From: Christiangramia sp.
GTDB taxonomy: Bacteria; Bacteroidota; Bacteroidia; Flavobacteriales; Flavobacteriaceae
Length of the DNA: 64,000 nucleotides
NCBI RefSeq assembly: GCF_029937855.1
Contig: NZ_JAPYPC010000010.1
Coordinates: forward strand, 1 to 64,000
Direction: 5' to 3'
The notes beneath the pieces are model-generated. The model was not told where the DNA came from. It ran no database searches and saw only the letters and a program-made list of their open reading frames with translations. Below are positions 35,444-45,002 of this stretch, piece after piece. Every line of letters begins with the position of its first letter. Positions within the stretch are counted from its first letter, which is position 1. A program made the position numbers and the translations under genes.

Positions 35444-36553
35444 ATGCCGATTTACATGGACCGTCACGATGTTTCAAAAGAAGTAACTGCTGAAATTGTT
35501 GCAGAACTGCATCAAAAAGATTTGAAAATACAACACAGGTTTAACTGTAAAGGATTAACCTATTGGTTCGACGATAAAAGAAAAACTGCTTTTTGTCTGG
35601 TCGAGGCTCCAAATAAAGCTGCTATCAAAGAAATGCATGACCAGGCTCACGGAGAAGTTCCTCACAGGATAATTGAGGTAGATAATGCTATAGTAGAATC
35701 ATTTTTAGGCCGTATAGAGGATCCTGAAAAATCCCAAAAAACAGAACTTAATATAATTAATGATCCCGCCTTCAGAGTAATAATGGTAGTGGGAGTAAAA
35801 CCCTCTTCTTTCAGAAAAGTTCTGGATGAAAAGGTTAACTTACTTATAAAGGAACAGAACAGTGAGATTATTAAATCCTTAAGTTGCCATGATGGAAGAC
35901 TGGTAAAAATAAATCAGGATCATTTTTTGATATCTTTTGATTCTGTTACAAATGCTATTAAATGCGCTCTTGAAATTCAACTTAATTTCAAAAAGAATTT
36001 TAATACCAACCACGATTCCCCTGTTAAACTAAAAATGAGTTTGAATGGAGGTGTCCCTGTAGATGAAAAGGAAGGTTTTTTTGAAAATACTATAAAAACA
36101 GCACAATCTTATTATGATCTGGTAGTAGGTAAAATGGTTTTATCTACTGAAGTCAAAGAATTGTATGAGAGTGAGAATTCGAATAATTCTATAGCATCTG
36201 ACTCTTTTGTAACACTGAATCCATCTGAAGAAAAATTTTTAAAGGATCTTGTGAATTTTACCGAGAAAGAATGGTGTAATCCCACTTTAAATATTCGTGA
36301 TTTCACCCAATACTTTGGATATAGTAAATCTAAGCTGTATCGAAAAATTATCACCTTAACAGGTAAATCTCCAAATATCTTTCTGAAAGATTACCGACTT
36401 ACTAAAGCATTACAGCTTCTAAATAAAAAAGACCTGAATGTCTCAGAAGTTGCATTTGAAACAGGATTTAACAGCCTCGCGTACTTCTCAAAATGTTTTC
36501 AGGAAAGCTTCGGGATCCTTCCTTCCCAATATCTGAAATCGAGATTTTTATGA
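35444..36553 (+). CDS. DUF4242 / cyclase-like / AraC three-domain regulator
   Basis: A 369-residue fusion. Residues 1-95 look like DUF4242 (MPIYMDRHDV, FNCKGLTYWFDDK, FCLVEAPNKAAIKEMH), a small domain thought to bind nickel or another metal. Residues about 105-250 resemble a class III nucleotide-cyclase fold: DGRLVKINQDHFLISFDS and AIKCALEIQ correspond to the usual K-x-x-GDG-F-x-x-F and A-CA-IQ pattern, then SLNGGVPVDEKEGFF and NTIKTAQ. The GDG metal Asp is replaced (NQDH), so catalysis is unlikely and sensing more likely. Residues about 270-369 are an AraC HTH pair (DFTQYFGYSKSKLYRKI; LNVSEVAFETGFNSLAYFSK). It probably regulates the cupin-flavoenzyme genes or itself; inference only. Confidence 0.75.
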   Translation: MPIYMDRHDVSKEVTAEIVAELHQKDLKIQHRFNCKGLTYWFDDKRKTAFCLVEAPNKAAIKEMHDQAHGEVPHRIIEVDNAIVESFLGRIEDPEKSQKTELNIINDPAFRVIMVVGVKPSSFRKVLDEKVNLLIKEQNSEIIKSLSCHDGRLVKINQDHFLISFDSVTNAIKCALEIQLNFKKNFNTNHDSPVKLKMSLNGGVPVDEKEGFFENTIKTAQSYYDLVVGKMVLSTEVKELYESENSNNSIASDSFVTLNPSEEKFLKDLVNFTEKEWCNPTLNIRDFTQYFGYSKSKLYRKIITLTGKSPNIFLKDYRLTKALQLLNKKDLNVSEVAFETGFNSLAYFSKCFQESFGILPSQYLKSRFL

Positions 36554-36560
36554 TTCTTTA

Positions 36561-36758
36561 ATCAGTAATGTCCGATAAAGATTTTCAAGAACGAACCAGA
36601 ACCCAATAATTCAAAAATTTTTACTACTATCCTGCTTTTAAAAATCTTTGAAAAACACAATTTTAAACTTTCTTTGTTTATCAGTTAGTTAAGTCCAGGT
36701 CTAACTTCTAATATCTAAAAGCGAAGCGGTCTAATTTCTTTAACCGGACACCACTGAT
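36561..36758. mobile_element. MITE-like element, left copy
   Basis: A 198-bp non-coding element beginning 8 bp after the AraC-fusion stop. Its ends are ATCAGTAATGTCCGAT and AACCGGACACCACTGAT, an imperfect terminal inverted repeat of consensus TCAGTGGTGTCCG. Shared blocks with the right copy (38828-39002, opposite orientation) include GTCCGATAAAGATTTT, AATAATTCAAAA, TTTTACTACTATC, TGCTTTTAAAAAT, CTTTGAAAAACACAAT, AAAAGCGAAGCGGTCTA and TTTCTTTAACCGGA. About 50 bp near 36665-36715 has no counterpart in the right copy. It contains no transposase. Confidence 0.7.
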
Positions 36759-36909
36759 TTTAATGGTTTTTATCAAATCTAAAATCTGCGACTTTCCCTC
36801 CTAATTACTCTATTGACCTAAAATTGGTATTTGTTGAACCAAAAGTAGCTATCCAGGTTTTAATTGCTAGTTAACTTTAAGCTATTAATAATTTTTAAAA
36901 TGCAGCAAA

Positions 36910-37296
36910 ATGAGAGTAGCAAAAGAAAATATCGAAGTGAAAATGGAAATTCCCGGTGCAATTATTCGTCAACGAACAGAATTTGGAGATGCATCGGGAT
37001 TAGGTAAAATTAGCGGTGAGTTTTTCAGCCTCTCTGCAGGTGTAGATACTACGCCACTCTTCATAGGCCTCGAGGGAAACTTATGCCAGAGTCCCCACTG
37101 GGGTTATGTTCTGAGCGGACAAATACAAACCACTGATTCTAAAGGTATTCAGGAAACTGTAAATACTAACGACTTGTTTTTCTGGCCAGCCGGGCATAAT
37201 GTAAAAGTAATTGAGGATGCTGAAATCATTATGTTCAGCCCACAACATGAACATACCAAAGTAATCGATCACATGATTGAGAAAACTAAAGCTTAG
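36910..37296 (+). CDS. Small cupin-domain protein
   Basis: A 128-residue protein with a single cupin barrel. It has a likely metal-site strand (CQSPHWGYVLSGQIQT, with one His), a NDLFFWPAGHNVKVIEDAEI segment (second cupin motif, PAGH) and a short SPQHEHTKVIDHM tail rich in His. A member of a large fold family, it cannot be given a substrate. It lies between inverted MITE-like copies, about 150 bp after the left copy and 100 bp before the flavoenzyme gene, and probably forms a two-gene cassette with it. Confidence 0.7.
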   Translation: MRVAKENIEVKMEIPGAIIRQRTEFGDASGLGKISGEFFSLSAGVDTTPLFIGLEGNLCQSPHWGYVLSGQIQTTDSKGIQETVNTNDLFFWPAGHNVKVIEDAEIIMFSPQHEHTKVIDHMIEKTKA

Positions 37297-37395
37297 TTCA
37301 AAAACCATATTAATTAATTCCTTACAAAATTGGCTTTTAAGGAATCTTTTGTCAAAATTAAATCTTCATTCCTCTTAAATTTTAAACATAAAATC

Positions 37396-38796
37396 ATGGC
37401 AACCCTAACAACTTCTCAACAAAATATCGACTCTTCAAAAATTGAAAAATTTACTACTCAATTGCGAGGAAAAATAGTATTGGCTTCAGATAAAAATTAT
37501 GATGAAACCAGGAAAGTATTTAATGCAATGATAGATAAACGACCTAAACTGTTTGTGTTGTGTGTAGACGTTGCTGATGTAATTGCTTCAGTAAAGTTTG
37601 CAAAAGAAAATGATTTGGAGGTAGCCATAAGGGGCGGCGGCCATAATGGCGGCGGCTTAGGTTTATGCGAAGACGGTATGGTTATAGATTTATCGGGGAT
37701 CAAATTTGTTCGTGTAAACACTTCTGATAATACGGTAAGGGTTGGTGGAGGTAATCTCTGGGGGGAAGTAGATCATGCCACACATATCTTTGGACTGGCC
37801 ATCCCGGCAGGAATTATATCTACTACAGGGGTAGGAGGTTTAACCCTGGGAGGAGGTGTAGGTTATTTGTCCAGAAAATTTGGCCTTACTATAGATAACC
37901 TTCTCGAAGCCGATATGGTTTTGGCAGATGGCTCTTTTGTAACTGTAAATAAAGATCAACATGAGGATTTATTTTGGGCCATACGTGGAGGCGGAGGAAA
38001 TTTTGGGATCATTACCTCTTTTAAATTTCAGGCACATCCTCTGAAAACTGTTTTTGGTGGTCCTACCTTATGGCCTATTGAAAAAACTGAAGAAATTATG
38101 GAATGGTTTGATGGTTTTATCCACACAGCTACTGATAATCTCAATGGATTTATAGCAACTCTTGTCATTCCGGGTCCTCCCTTTCCGGATTTTTTACACA
38201 ACAAACAATTTTGCGGCATCGTTTGGTGCTACACAGGTCCTATGGACAAAGCCAAAGAAGTTTTTGAACCTATCATGGCTAAAGAACCAATATTCGATCA
38301 TGTAGGAGAAATGCCTTATCCTGCTATTCAAACCTTGTTTGATGGTTTGTTCCCTCCCGGCCTTCAATGGTACTGGCGTGCTGATTTCTTTAATAACCTC
38401 AACCCTGAAATAAGTGCACAGCATTTAAAATTTGGCTCCAGAATACCCACTCCACTTTCGCAGATGCATCTATATCCCATTAGTGGTGCAGCCAGTAGAG
38501 TGGGAAAAGAAGAAACTCCATGGGCTTATCGTGATGCTAAGTATGCGGGTGTAATTGTAGGAGTAGATAAAGATCCTGCAAATAAGGACAAGATCACTGA
38601 GTGGTGTAAAGATTATTGGAGCTCGCTTCATGGCCATTCTGCAGGAGGGGCATATTCAAATTTTATGATGGATGAAGGACAGGAACGGGTGAAAACCAGT
38701 TATAAATATAATTATGAGCGCTTAGCCAGGATAAAAAAACAATATGATCCTGAAAATTTCTTTAGAATTAATCAGAACATACAGGCATCAACTTAA
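37396..38796 (+). CDS. FAD-linked oxidoreductase of the berberine-bridge (BBE) type
   Basis: About 466 residues from MATLTTSQQN at 37396; the frame is open 66 bases further upstream, but that segment is not like the family. The FAD-binding domain shows VAIRGGGHNGGGLGL with the covalent-FAD His at 83, TGVGGLTLGGGVGYLS and WAIRGGGGNFGIIT. The Cys that forms a second flavin link in some relatives is replaced (the PAGIISTTGVGG segment has none), so single covalent attachment is likely. The C-terminal BBE motif NFFRINQNI is present. Such enzymes oxidise sugars or alkaloid-like substrates; the true substrate is unknown. No signal peptide is seen. Confidence 0.85.
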   Translation: MATLTTSQQNIDSSKIEKFTTQLRGKIVLASDKNYDETRKVFNAMIDKRPKLFVLCVDVADVIASVKFAKENDLEVAIRGGGHNGGGLGLCEDGMVIDLSGIKFVRVNTSDNTVRVGGGNLWGEVDHATHIFGLAIPAGIISTTGVGGLTLGGGVGYLSRKFGLTIDNLLEADMVLADGSFVTVNKDQHEDLFWAIRGGGGNFGIITSFKFQAHPLKTVFGGPTLWPIEKTEEIMEWFDGFIHTATDNLNGFIATLVIPGPPFPDFLHNKQFCGIVWCYTGPMDKAKEVFEPIMAKEPIFDHVGEMPYPAIQTLFDGLFPPGLQWYWRADFFNNLNPEISAQHLKFGSRIPTPLSQMHLYPISGAASRVGKEETPWAYRDAKYAGVIVGVDKDPANKDKITEWCKDYWSSLHGHSAGGAYSNFMMDEGQERVKTSYKYNYERLARIKKQYDPENFFRINQNIQAST

Positions 38797-38827
38797 TACT
38801 GATTCTTAAATGGATGAGATAAAAAAT

Positions 38828-39002
38828 TACTCAGTCCGGTTAAAGAAACTAGACCGCTTCGCTTTTAATATTGTGTTTTTCAAAGAATGCCACCATTCAA
38901 AAATTTTTAAAAGCAGCGTATAGATAGTAGTAAAAAGTTTTGAATTATTAAAAATACCGGGTTCAGGTTCGTACGTTAAAATCTTTATCGGACACCACTG
39001 AT
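38828..39002. mobile_element. MITE-like element, right copy (inverted relative to the left copy)
   Basis: About 175 bp, starting ACTCAGTCCGGTTAAAG and ending ATCGGACACCACTGAT. Reversed and complemented, it matches the left copy at 36561-36758 along nearly its whole length, including CTTTAACCGGA, AAAAGCGAAGCGGTCTA, AAACACAATATTAAAA, CATTCTTTGA, GCTTTTAAAAATTTTTGAAT, TTTTTACTACTATCT and GTCCGATAAAGATTTT. One terminus of each copy is degenerate. The cupin and flavoenzyme genes lie exactly between the two copies. Confidence 0.7.
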
Positions 39003-39092
39003 AAAATTTCTTAAAGCCAGGACAATTTGGTGACTTTTTTTTGACCATCAATAAAGCCCAGTAAAAGTTATAAATTTCAGAAAAAGGATAAT

Positions 39093-40937
39093 TTATATTT
39101 GTGCTACAAAATCTGCAAAGACTTTTTTATGTAATTCCAGATCAAGGTTGGGTGAAACAGATACCCGGGCAATATAATCCTTATCATCTTCCTTAGTTGT
39201 TCCCTGGGTAGAAGTGGCAGGAATTGTCCAATAACATCCCTTCAACTGGCCATAACTAACACAATATTTGCTTTCATTAGGAATATTAGTGATCATCATA
39301 TGGATCAGCTTATTATTCAGCGCCCGTTTATAAACTTCCCTTTCTTGTTCACTCTCTCCTCTTGTTGGCAGATCTAAAGAAAATACTGAAGGTGTAAATC
39401 CCTCTTTAGCCAGGTCTTCTGAAACAAAATTGATCTTCGCCTCAGGTAAAGTCTTTTCAATGAAGTTAACAAACTCGCGGGTATTCTTATATGCATCCTG
39501 AATTCGCTGATTCATCGACGGTAATTGTTCCGCCAAAATTTTCACCTGAAGATCTGTTGCCCCGTTATCACATATTTTTAAATGCCTGTCTATTTTATCC
39601 ATCAGAGATTCCGCTTTATTATTAGCCACACAGTAACCGGCAGTACATCTACCTCCGCTGGGAAATTTGGAACCACTCACATAAGAAATCGTCCTAACCT
39701 CTGAAAGTATCCCATCTTCTCCACAGAATTGTACATTGGGACAAAAAGTTTGATCTAAAATAAATACCGGATCTATTGCTGTTTCGCCAGTCGCAGTTTT
39801 ACGTTCTTTTGCTAAAACTTTTCTCAATTTTTCGAGATCGGGTACTTCTACCCTGGGATTGGTTGGAATCTCTGCAATTATATAAGGAACTGCACCTTCC
39901 TTAGCTACACTATTGAGCACCTGGTCTGTACTTTGCACCATGTCGTTCTCCCCGTCCACCGGAAGGTCAAGAATCTCTACATTCCCAAGACAGGCTGCTA
40001 CCCTTCTAGCCTGGTCATTAGTACCTCCATAACAATTTGGAGGAACGATAATTTTTATCGGTTTTTCCGGATGTTTTTCCATTGCATCATCAATAAGCCC
40101 CATCATAATCGCGTATTGTACCGAAAGTCCGCAGGAACCAAGAAGTACTTTTGAGCTGGTAGCGGTGATGATGTGAATAGTATCAACCACTTTTACTTTG
40201 TTTTCCTTATCATTGAATTTCTCTCGAGAGAATGTTGAGTTGCCTATCAATTGCTGTAGGGCAATATGGCAATCTGCAGGGGTCATGGCAATACTTTCCC
40301 TTCTTCTTACATGCTGAATTTCGGGTATATACTGTTCATTTCCTGAACCGTTTACCAGGACTATACTTCCCAATTCGGCAAGTAGACTTATATAAAAGTC
40401 AATATTCGAATTTAGATCTACATCTGTAAGATCATCCTCTTGAGAAATAAAAATTCTGCTACCATTAAATTCGGGTACTTCCTGGGCACTACCTATTTTT
40501 TTAAGTTCGAAGGAATATCCATATACTTTTTCAAGGCTTTCAAAATCAAAAAATTCTGGTAATTCCCCAGTATAGCAGATCAGTGTATTCTTTTGTTCGA
40601 AAAGATTCTTCCGAAGCACCGCCATAACAGGCATCATCCTGGAAGAAAAACTGATAACGTAATCAGCTTCAAGGCCATTCAGTTTCGCAATCCCCCATTC
40701 CAAAATGGTAGATAATGGATGTCCAAGGCGTATATAATCAAAGGCTGTAGGTAATTCACTCAATGCCGATTTTTCAGCATTATTGGTATTATATAAATCT
40801 TCAAACTTTTCGAGAAATTCAGTTTTTGCAAGGGATTCATTATAAATATCCAGGCGATGGGTAGTTAGCTTAAGCCAATCTATGGGCATATTTTCAACTA
40901 CCTCCTCTAAATACACACGTATATTCTGCTCTTTCAT
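39093..40937 (-). CDS. PLP-dependent Cys/Met-metabolism-type enzyme
   Basis: A 614-residue protein whose C-terminal two thirds match the cystathionine gamma-synthase-like PLP family: IIVPPNCYGGTNDQARR, IIAEIPTNPRVEVPDLEKL, FILDQTFCPNVQ (the PLP-ring Asp) and SYVSGSKFPSGG with the PLP lysine at K424. The N-terminal 200 residues are an extra region with AFDYIRLGHPLSTILEW (a substrate-channel-like segment) and an alpha/beta stretch. Length exceeds typical family members (about 400). I cannot assign the reaction: lyase or synthase of sulfur amino acids is likely, but a degrading or regulatory role is possible. Single gene on the minus strand. Confidence 0.75.
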   Translation of the reverse strand: MKEQNIRVYLEEVVENMPIDWLKLTTHRLDIYNESLAKTEFLEKFEDLYNTNNAEKSALSELPTAFDYIRLGHPLSTILEWGIAKLNGLEADYVISFSSRMMPVMAVLRKNLFEQKNTLICYTGELPEFFDFESLEKVYGYSFELKKIGSAQEVPEFNGSRIFISQEDDLTDVDLNSNIDFYISLLAELGSIVLVNGSGNEQYIPEIQHVRRRESIAMTPADCHIALQQLIGNSTFSREKFNDKENKVKVVDTIHIITATSSKVLLGSCGLSVQYAIMMGLIDDAMEKHPEKPIKIIVPPNCYGGTNDQARRVAACLGNVEILDLPVDGENDMVQSTDQVLNSVAKEGAVPYIIAEIPTNPRVEVPDLEKLRKVLAKERKTATGETAIDPVFILDQTFCPNVQFCGEDGILSEVRTISYVSGSKFPSGGRCTAGYCVANNKAESLMDKIDRHLKICDNGATDLQVKILAEQLPSMNQRIQDAYKNTREFVNFIEKTLPEAKINFVSEDLAKEGFTPSVFSLDLPTRGESEQEREVYKRALNNKLIHMMITNIPNESKYCVSYGQLKGCYWTIPATSTQGTTKEDDKDYIARVSVSPNLDLELHKKVFADFVAQI

Positions 40938-41115
40938 ATTCTTTAATTAGATCGGCCGGGAATATAACTGAATTAGCTTATTTTTAAAAACCTCCTCCCT
41001 TTTATTAATATAGATTTATAATTTCAGAAGAAGTTGGCATGTACTATAAATTGCAGGTAAGTATACTATTCCAGATAGATGAACTATATAAGTCTAGACT
41101 AGAATATCAAAATTC

Positions 41116-41994
41116 TTATTTTTTAAATATGGATTTCCAAAGTTTTTTACCAAGTCCGACGATTGGAAGCATTAAAAAACCAACTATAAGCCCCACCAGG
41201 AATTCTCCCAGTATCGAAGGTAAATTATGCACAAGTTCATGAATAAAATGAATATTATGAACAAATATTCCACCGGATACAAGAATTAGAGCTATGGTTC
41301 CAATAATACTTAGCGATTTTATTATCCATGGAAGCGCATTGACTAGAAAACGACCAATCTTATCAGAAAAACTATCCTCACGTTCGTTCAGATTAATCAG
41401 CTTCAAACCAAATTCATCCATCCTTACAATCAGTCCAACAATTCCGTAAACACCAATAGTTGCAATAATTGCAATTATAGAAACCACTACAATCTGATTT
41501 AAAAGCTCGGCTTGCTCTACGGTGCTAAGTGCGATTATGATAATTTCTACCGATAAAATAAAATCTACCAGGATTGCAGATTTAATCTTTTCCTTTTCAT
41601 GTTCTAACATTTCTTCTTTTGAGAGCCCCTGTAAATTGTGAACATCCTCTTTTTTTGTATGAGGAACTATCCATTCATAAATTTTATGAGCTCCTTCATA
41701 GGCGAGATATAATCCCCCTATGATCAGAATTATTTTAATAGCGATTGGCACAAATGCGCTGAGCAAAAAGGCTATGGGCAGAATAATCACTTTATTAAGG
41801 AAAGATCCCTTCGTAATTGCCCATAGAACGGGGATTTCTCTATTAGAGAGAAATCCGGACGCCTTCTCTGCATTAACTGCAAGATCATCTCCTAAAAGTC
41901 CTGCCGTTTTTTTTCCTGCGACTTTACTCATTGCCGCAACATCATCCATGAGCGTTGCAATATCATCTAATAAGGCAAAAAATCCTGAGGCCAT
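41116..41994 (-). CDS. DUF808 inner-membrane protein
   Basis: A 292-residue membrane protein of the DUF808 (YedI-like) family. It begins MASGFFALLDDIATLMDDVA, followed by KVAGKKTAGLLGDDLAVNA, the family's signature start. Several hydrophobic helices follow (IILPIAFLLSAFVPIAIKII; IILIIGGLYLAYEGAHKI; FILSVEIIIIALSTV; SLSIIGTIALILVSGGIFV; LVGLIVGFLMLPIVGL). The function is unknown; neighbours give no clue. Start and length are usual for the family. Confidence 0.88.
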   Translation of the reverse strand: MASGFFALLDDIATLMDDVAAMSKVAGKKTAGLLGDDLAVNAEKASGFLSNREIPVLWAITKGSFLNKVIILPIAFLLSAFVPIAIKIILIIGGLYLAYEGAHKIYEWIVPHTKKEDVHNLQGLSKEEMLEHEKEKIKSAILVDFILSVEIIIIALSTVEQAELLNQIVVVSIIAIIATIGVYGIVGLIVRMDEFGLKLINLNEREDSFSDKIGRFLVNALPWIIKSLSIIGTIALILVSGGIFVHNIHFIHELVHNLPSILGEFLVGLIVGFLMLPIVGLGKKLWKSIFKK

Positions 41995-42139
41995 AGAATA
42001 TTATTTAGTGTTAGAGTCAGGAAAGTTCCATATTTTAAATGGATCCAAAAAATTATTCTTTGCTATATAGTTGCTAAAAAAATACCTACCATAAGAGAGC
42101 TGCATTCAATTTTAATGGTCCAGCTGAAACCAGAAAACC

Positions 42140-42319
42140 TTAAGCTTCTTTATAAATCGCATACTTCGCAATTGACATTTTGATTCCTTCTTTATCAAGT
42201 TCTTTTTTAACGACTTCCAGTTGTTCCCAATATGCACGCCAGTATTCATTTATATTATTTATGTATCCCCGCTCTATAAAATGCTTCTGAAAGAATTTCT
42301 TATAAAAAGAAATACTACC
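42140..42319 (-). pseudogene. Unidentified 3' gene fragment
   Basis: An open stretch of 59 codons on the minus strand, preceded by an in-frame stop (42320-42322) and with no ATG near its start. It reads SISFYKKFFQKHFIERGYIN, then EYWRAYWEQLEVVKKELDKE and a short end AKYAIYKEA. The composition (aromatic and charged residues, helical) looks protein-like, so I take it as the tail of a lost gene. The family is not recognised. Confidence 0.35.
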
Positions 42320-42378
42320 TTAACAACTGTATTTCAATTAGTTGCAGTCAGACTCTAATTTATTTCAGATTATAGAAA

Positions 42379-43476
42379 ATGAAGATCACTATTTATATTA
42401 CTTTGGTTTGCCTGGTTTTATCAGGCTGCAGCGCTTTTAAAGCTGATCCAACGAAAGAAGCTCACGAAAAGCTACTGGAGAATCCTCAAACCTATAAGAA
42501 CTTCAGAGGATATGAACCGGTAGATCCGGTAGAATTCGAGGAGAAGATCCTTATCGCGGACGGAAATAGTTTTTTGGTTTCTAAGGACATAAAACTTCTA
42601 AATAGAGAAGAAATCCTGGGATTCCTTAATAATGAGACTGTTCTGGTCTCGATAGCCGAAATCAGCAGGGAAGGTGATTTTAATTATTTGCCTATAAGTT
42701 TTTCCAGGAAGAATACGAGTTATAAAGTGACTATGGATTATATGAAATATGCCACTTTAGCCCAGGTTTCCGATACACAGTTCATCGGTTCCAAAAGAGT
42801 CGGGGTTGGTTTGCGCCTAATTTCTTTAATTACCACTGCCGAAAGCGGTATAAATATAAGTGATCTTTATTCCATTGGTCTGGCTGCTAAAGCGGGCAAA
42901 TTGAGCGGAACACTTATCATTGAGGTTATTGGTATTAAATCTAAAGAAGTCACAACTTTAATTCCTTTGCCTTCCGAAATTAACCAGACCACCATTCAGA
43001 ATGCCATGCAGGCCCTGGCGACTATCAAATCTAAAATATATGATGAAGAAACCAGTCTTTATCCCCAGGTAATGGCCATCAAAGAATATGAAAATAAAAA
43101 GGTTCAACTAGTAGAAAATAATATGGAAAACAACCTTAAGACATTGGAAGAATTTGATGATAGAGGGATCCAGCTACAATTCGGCAACATCAAATTCAGT
43201 TCTGAAGCAAGAAAAGAAGAAGCCTCGCAGCTTCTCTCCGGAGCTTTAAAGAGCATCCTTGAAAAGAATTTAGATAGAGCTATAGCTGAATTAGAAACCT
43301 ACCATCAGGAATTTCCGCAGTATTCCCTGAATGGCCTCATGGACAAACTCCTAAAGAATCGAAAAGCACTACTGAACAAAAATGCCAGTGAATGGAAGGA
43401 GGTTTATGAATTTATTCTAATCAACTATCAAGAAAGACTTTCTTATGCTACCATAGAAAAACTGAAAAATCCTTAG
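42379..43476 (+). CDS. Uncharacterised lipoprotein
   Basis: A 365-residue protein with a lipobox signal, MKITIYITLVCLVLSGC (Cys17). The body has IGSKRVGVGLRLISLITTAE, a Gly-rich KLSGTLIIEVIGIKSKEV strand region and a C-terminal helical half with SGALKSILEKNLDRAIAELE that looks TPR-like. No enzyme motif is visible. It is followed by the exonuclease-GIY-YIG gene 90 bp later. Function unknown; anchoring to the outer or inner membrane is expected. Confidence 0.65.
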   Translation: MKITIYITLVCLVLSGCSAFKADPTKEAHEKLLENPQTYKNFRGYEPVDPVEFEEKILIADGNSFLVSKDIKLLNREEILGFLNNETVLVSIAEISREGDFNYLPISFSRKNTSYKVTMDYMKYATLAQVSDTQFIGSKRVGVGLRLISLITTAESGINISDLYSIGLAAKAGKLSGTLIIEVIGIKSKEVTTLIPLPSEINQTTIQNAMQALATIKSKIYDEETSLYPQVMAIKEYENKKVQLVENNMENNLKTLEEFDDRGIQLQFGNIKFSSEARKEEASQLLSGALKSILEKNLDRAIAELETYHQEFPQYSLNGLMDKLLKNRKALLNKNASEWKEVYEFILINYQERLSYATIEKLKNP

Positions 43477-43566
43477 AACATATAGAATCATATCTTCATA
43501 CATGAAAATATATTGGATTTTTTCCTATCATTTGGATAATTTCCAATTAAGCAGTAATTTTCCGGC

Positions 43567-44994
43567 ATGAAAAATGTCAAATTCGCCATTATTGATATTG
43601 AAACTACCGGCAATGGGATCAAAGGAAATAAAATCACAGAAATTTGCGTGATCATAGTCCAGAATGCTAAAGTGATCGAGGAATATTCCTCTTTAGTAAA
43701 TCCCAGTCAGGCCATTCCGCTCTATATTGAAAGCCTCACTGGTATTAATGATGAAATGGTAAGTAATGCGCCTCATTTTTCAGAAATAGCCGATGAAATT
43801 GATAAGATAACCAGAGACTGTATTTTTGTTGCCCACAATGTGAATTTTGATTATAACATTGTGCGGGCAGAATTTGCAGATCTGGACATGGCCTTTAAGA
43901 GGAAACGCTTGTGTACGGTAAGGCTCACTAAAAAACTAATCCCAGGTTTGTTTTCTTATAGTTTAGGTAATATTTGTACTTCTATAAATATTCCCCATAT
44001 AGACCGGCATAGGGCCAAAGGAGATTGTGATGCGACGGTGACCTTATTTAAAAGGTGCCTAACGCTGGACCCGGAATTTGAAATTATAAATCAATTGCTC
44101 AATCAAAAAACCGCAGCTTCATATTTACCTCCAAACTTTAAAAGTTCAGATTTTGAAAAACTTCCTGCCGCTACCGGTGTTTATTTTTTTAAAGATAAAG
44201 ACGGAAGACCTCTTTATATAGGTAAAGCAAAAAATATTAAGAGTCGGATTAAATCCCATTTTCAGGAAAAGTCAAATCGAAAATATAAGCTGATGCAGGA
44301 AACTTACAGCATCGACTATGAGCTTACAGGTAGCGAACTACTTGCCTTACTAAGAGAATCTGAATTGATCCTGAAGTATTTTCCAAAATTTAATAAAGCG
44401 CAGAAAAAAATATCCAGACCGTATACACTTACCTCCTATCACAATCAAAAAGGAATTGAACAATTCGCTCTACATAAAAATAAAATTGCTCCTGTAAGCT
44501 GGATGAAATTTTATACCCGTGAAGAGGCTATTAAATTTCTGGAATATGTATGTGCGAAATTTGAATTATGTCCAAAATATTGTGGTTTGCAAGCTGGAGT
44601 GAAAATTTGTGATCACTATAAAATCTCGACTTGTAGTGGAATGTGCCAGGAAGAAATTTCAAAAGAGGAATATAATCTTAGAGTAGCTAAAGCCATTGAG
44701 TATATCGAAAAATTCGATGACTCCTGCCTAATACTTGAAAAAGGCCGAACCAGGGAAGAAAAGGCTTTTATCTACCTTAATAAAGGAAAGTATGCAGGAT
44801 ATGGTTTTATATCGCCTACTGAAGATTTCAATCATCCTGAGGAATTTAAAAATTTTCTTACCCCCTCCAAAACTTCCAGTTATGCTGACAGGATTGTGAG
44901 CAGCTACTTAAACACCAAGAAGAATCTTTCAAAAATCACCCTGAACACAGAGAACGAGGAAGAAGTGAGAGAAAAAGAAATATGGTTTGTTTAA
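43567..44994 (+). CDS. DnaQ-like exonuclease fused to a GIY-YIG (UvrC N-terminal-like) domain
   Basis: A 475-residue fusion. Residues 1-170 are a DEDDh 3'-5' exonuclease: FAIIDIETTGNG (D10, E12), FVAHNVNFDYNIV (His and Asp) and DRHRAKGDCDAT (the h-x-D motif). Residues about 195-275 are a GIY-YIG nuclease: ATGVYFFKDKDGRPLYIGKA, with Arg227 and Glu264 as likely catalytic residues. The C-terminus resembles the UvrC Cys-rich region (FELCPKYCGL, CSGMCQEEIS). Such epsilon-UvrC/Cho-type fusions are known in bacteria and are thought to act in excision repair. Convergent with the helicase gene, which ends 8 bp beyond its stop. Confidence 0.88.
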   Translation: MKNVKFAIIDIETTGNGIKGNKITEICVIIVQNAKVIEEYSSLVNPSQAIPLYIESLTGINDEMVSNAPHFSEIADEIDKITRDCIFVAHNVNFDYNIVRAEFADLDMAFKRKRLCTVRLTKKLIPGLFSYSLGNICTSINIPHIDRHRAKGDCDATVTLFKRCLTLDPEFEIINQLLNQKTAASYLPPNFKSSDFEKLPAATGVYFFKDKDGRPLYIGKAKNIKSRIKSHFQEKSNRKYKLMQETYSIDYELTGSELLALLRESELILKYFPKFNKAQKKISRPYTLTSYHNQKGIEQFALHKNKIAPVSWMKFYTREEAIKFLEYVCAKFELCPKYCGLQAGVKICDHYKISTCSGMCQEEISKEEYNLRVAKAIEYIEKFDDSCLILEKGRTREEKAFIYLNKGKYAGYGFISPTEDFNHPEEFKNFLTPSKTSSYADRIVSSYLNTKKNLSKITLNTENEEEVREKEIWFV

Positions 44995-45002
44995 CCTGAA
45001 TT

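Noticed and set aside
38827-39051. Minus-strand 74-codon frame over the right MITE-like copy
   Set aside because: Coincides with the repeat element and its counterpart in the left copy is not an open frame of the same kind, so I take it as non-coding.
41039-41242. Plus-strand 67-codon frame overlapping the DUF808 gene end
   Set aside because: Overlaps a clear gene on the other strand and shows no protein-like pattern.
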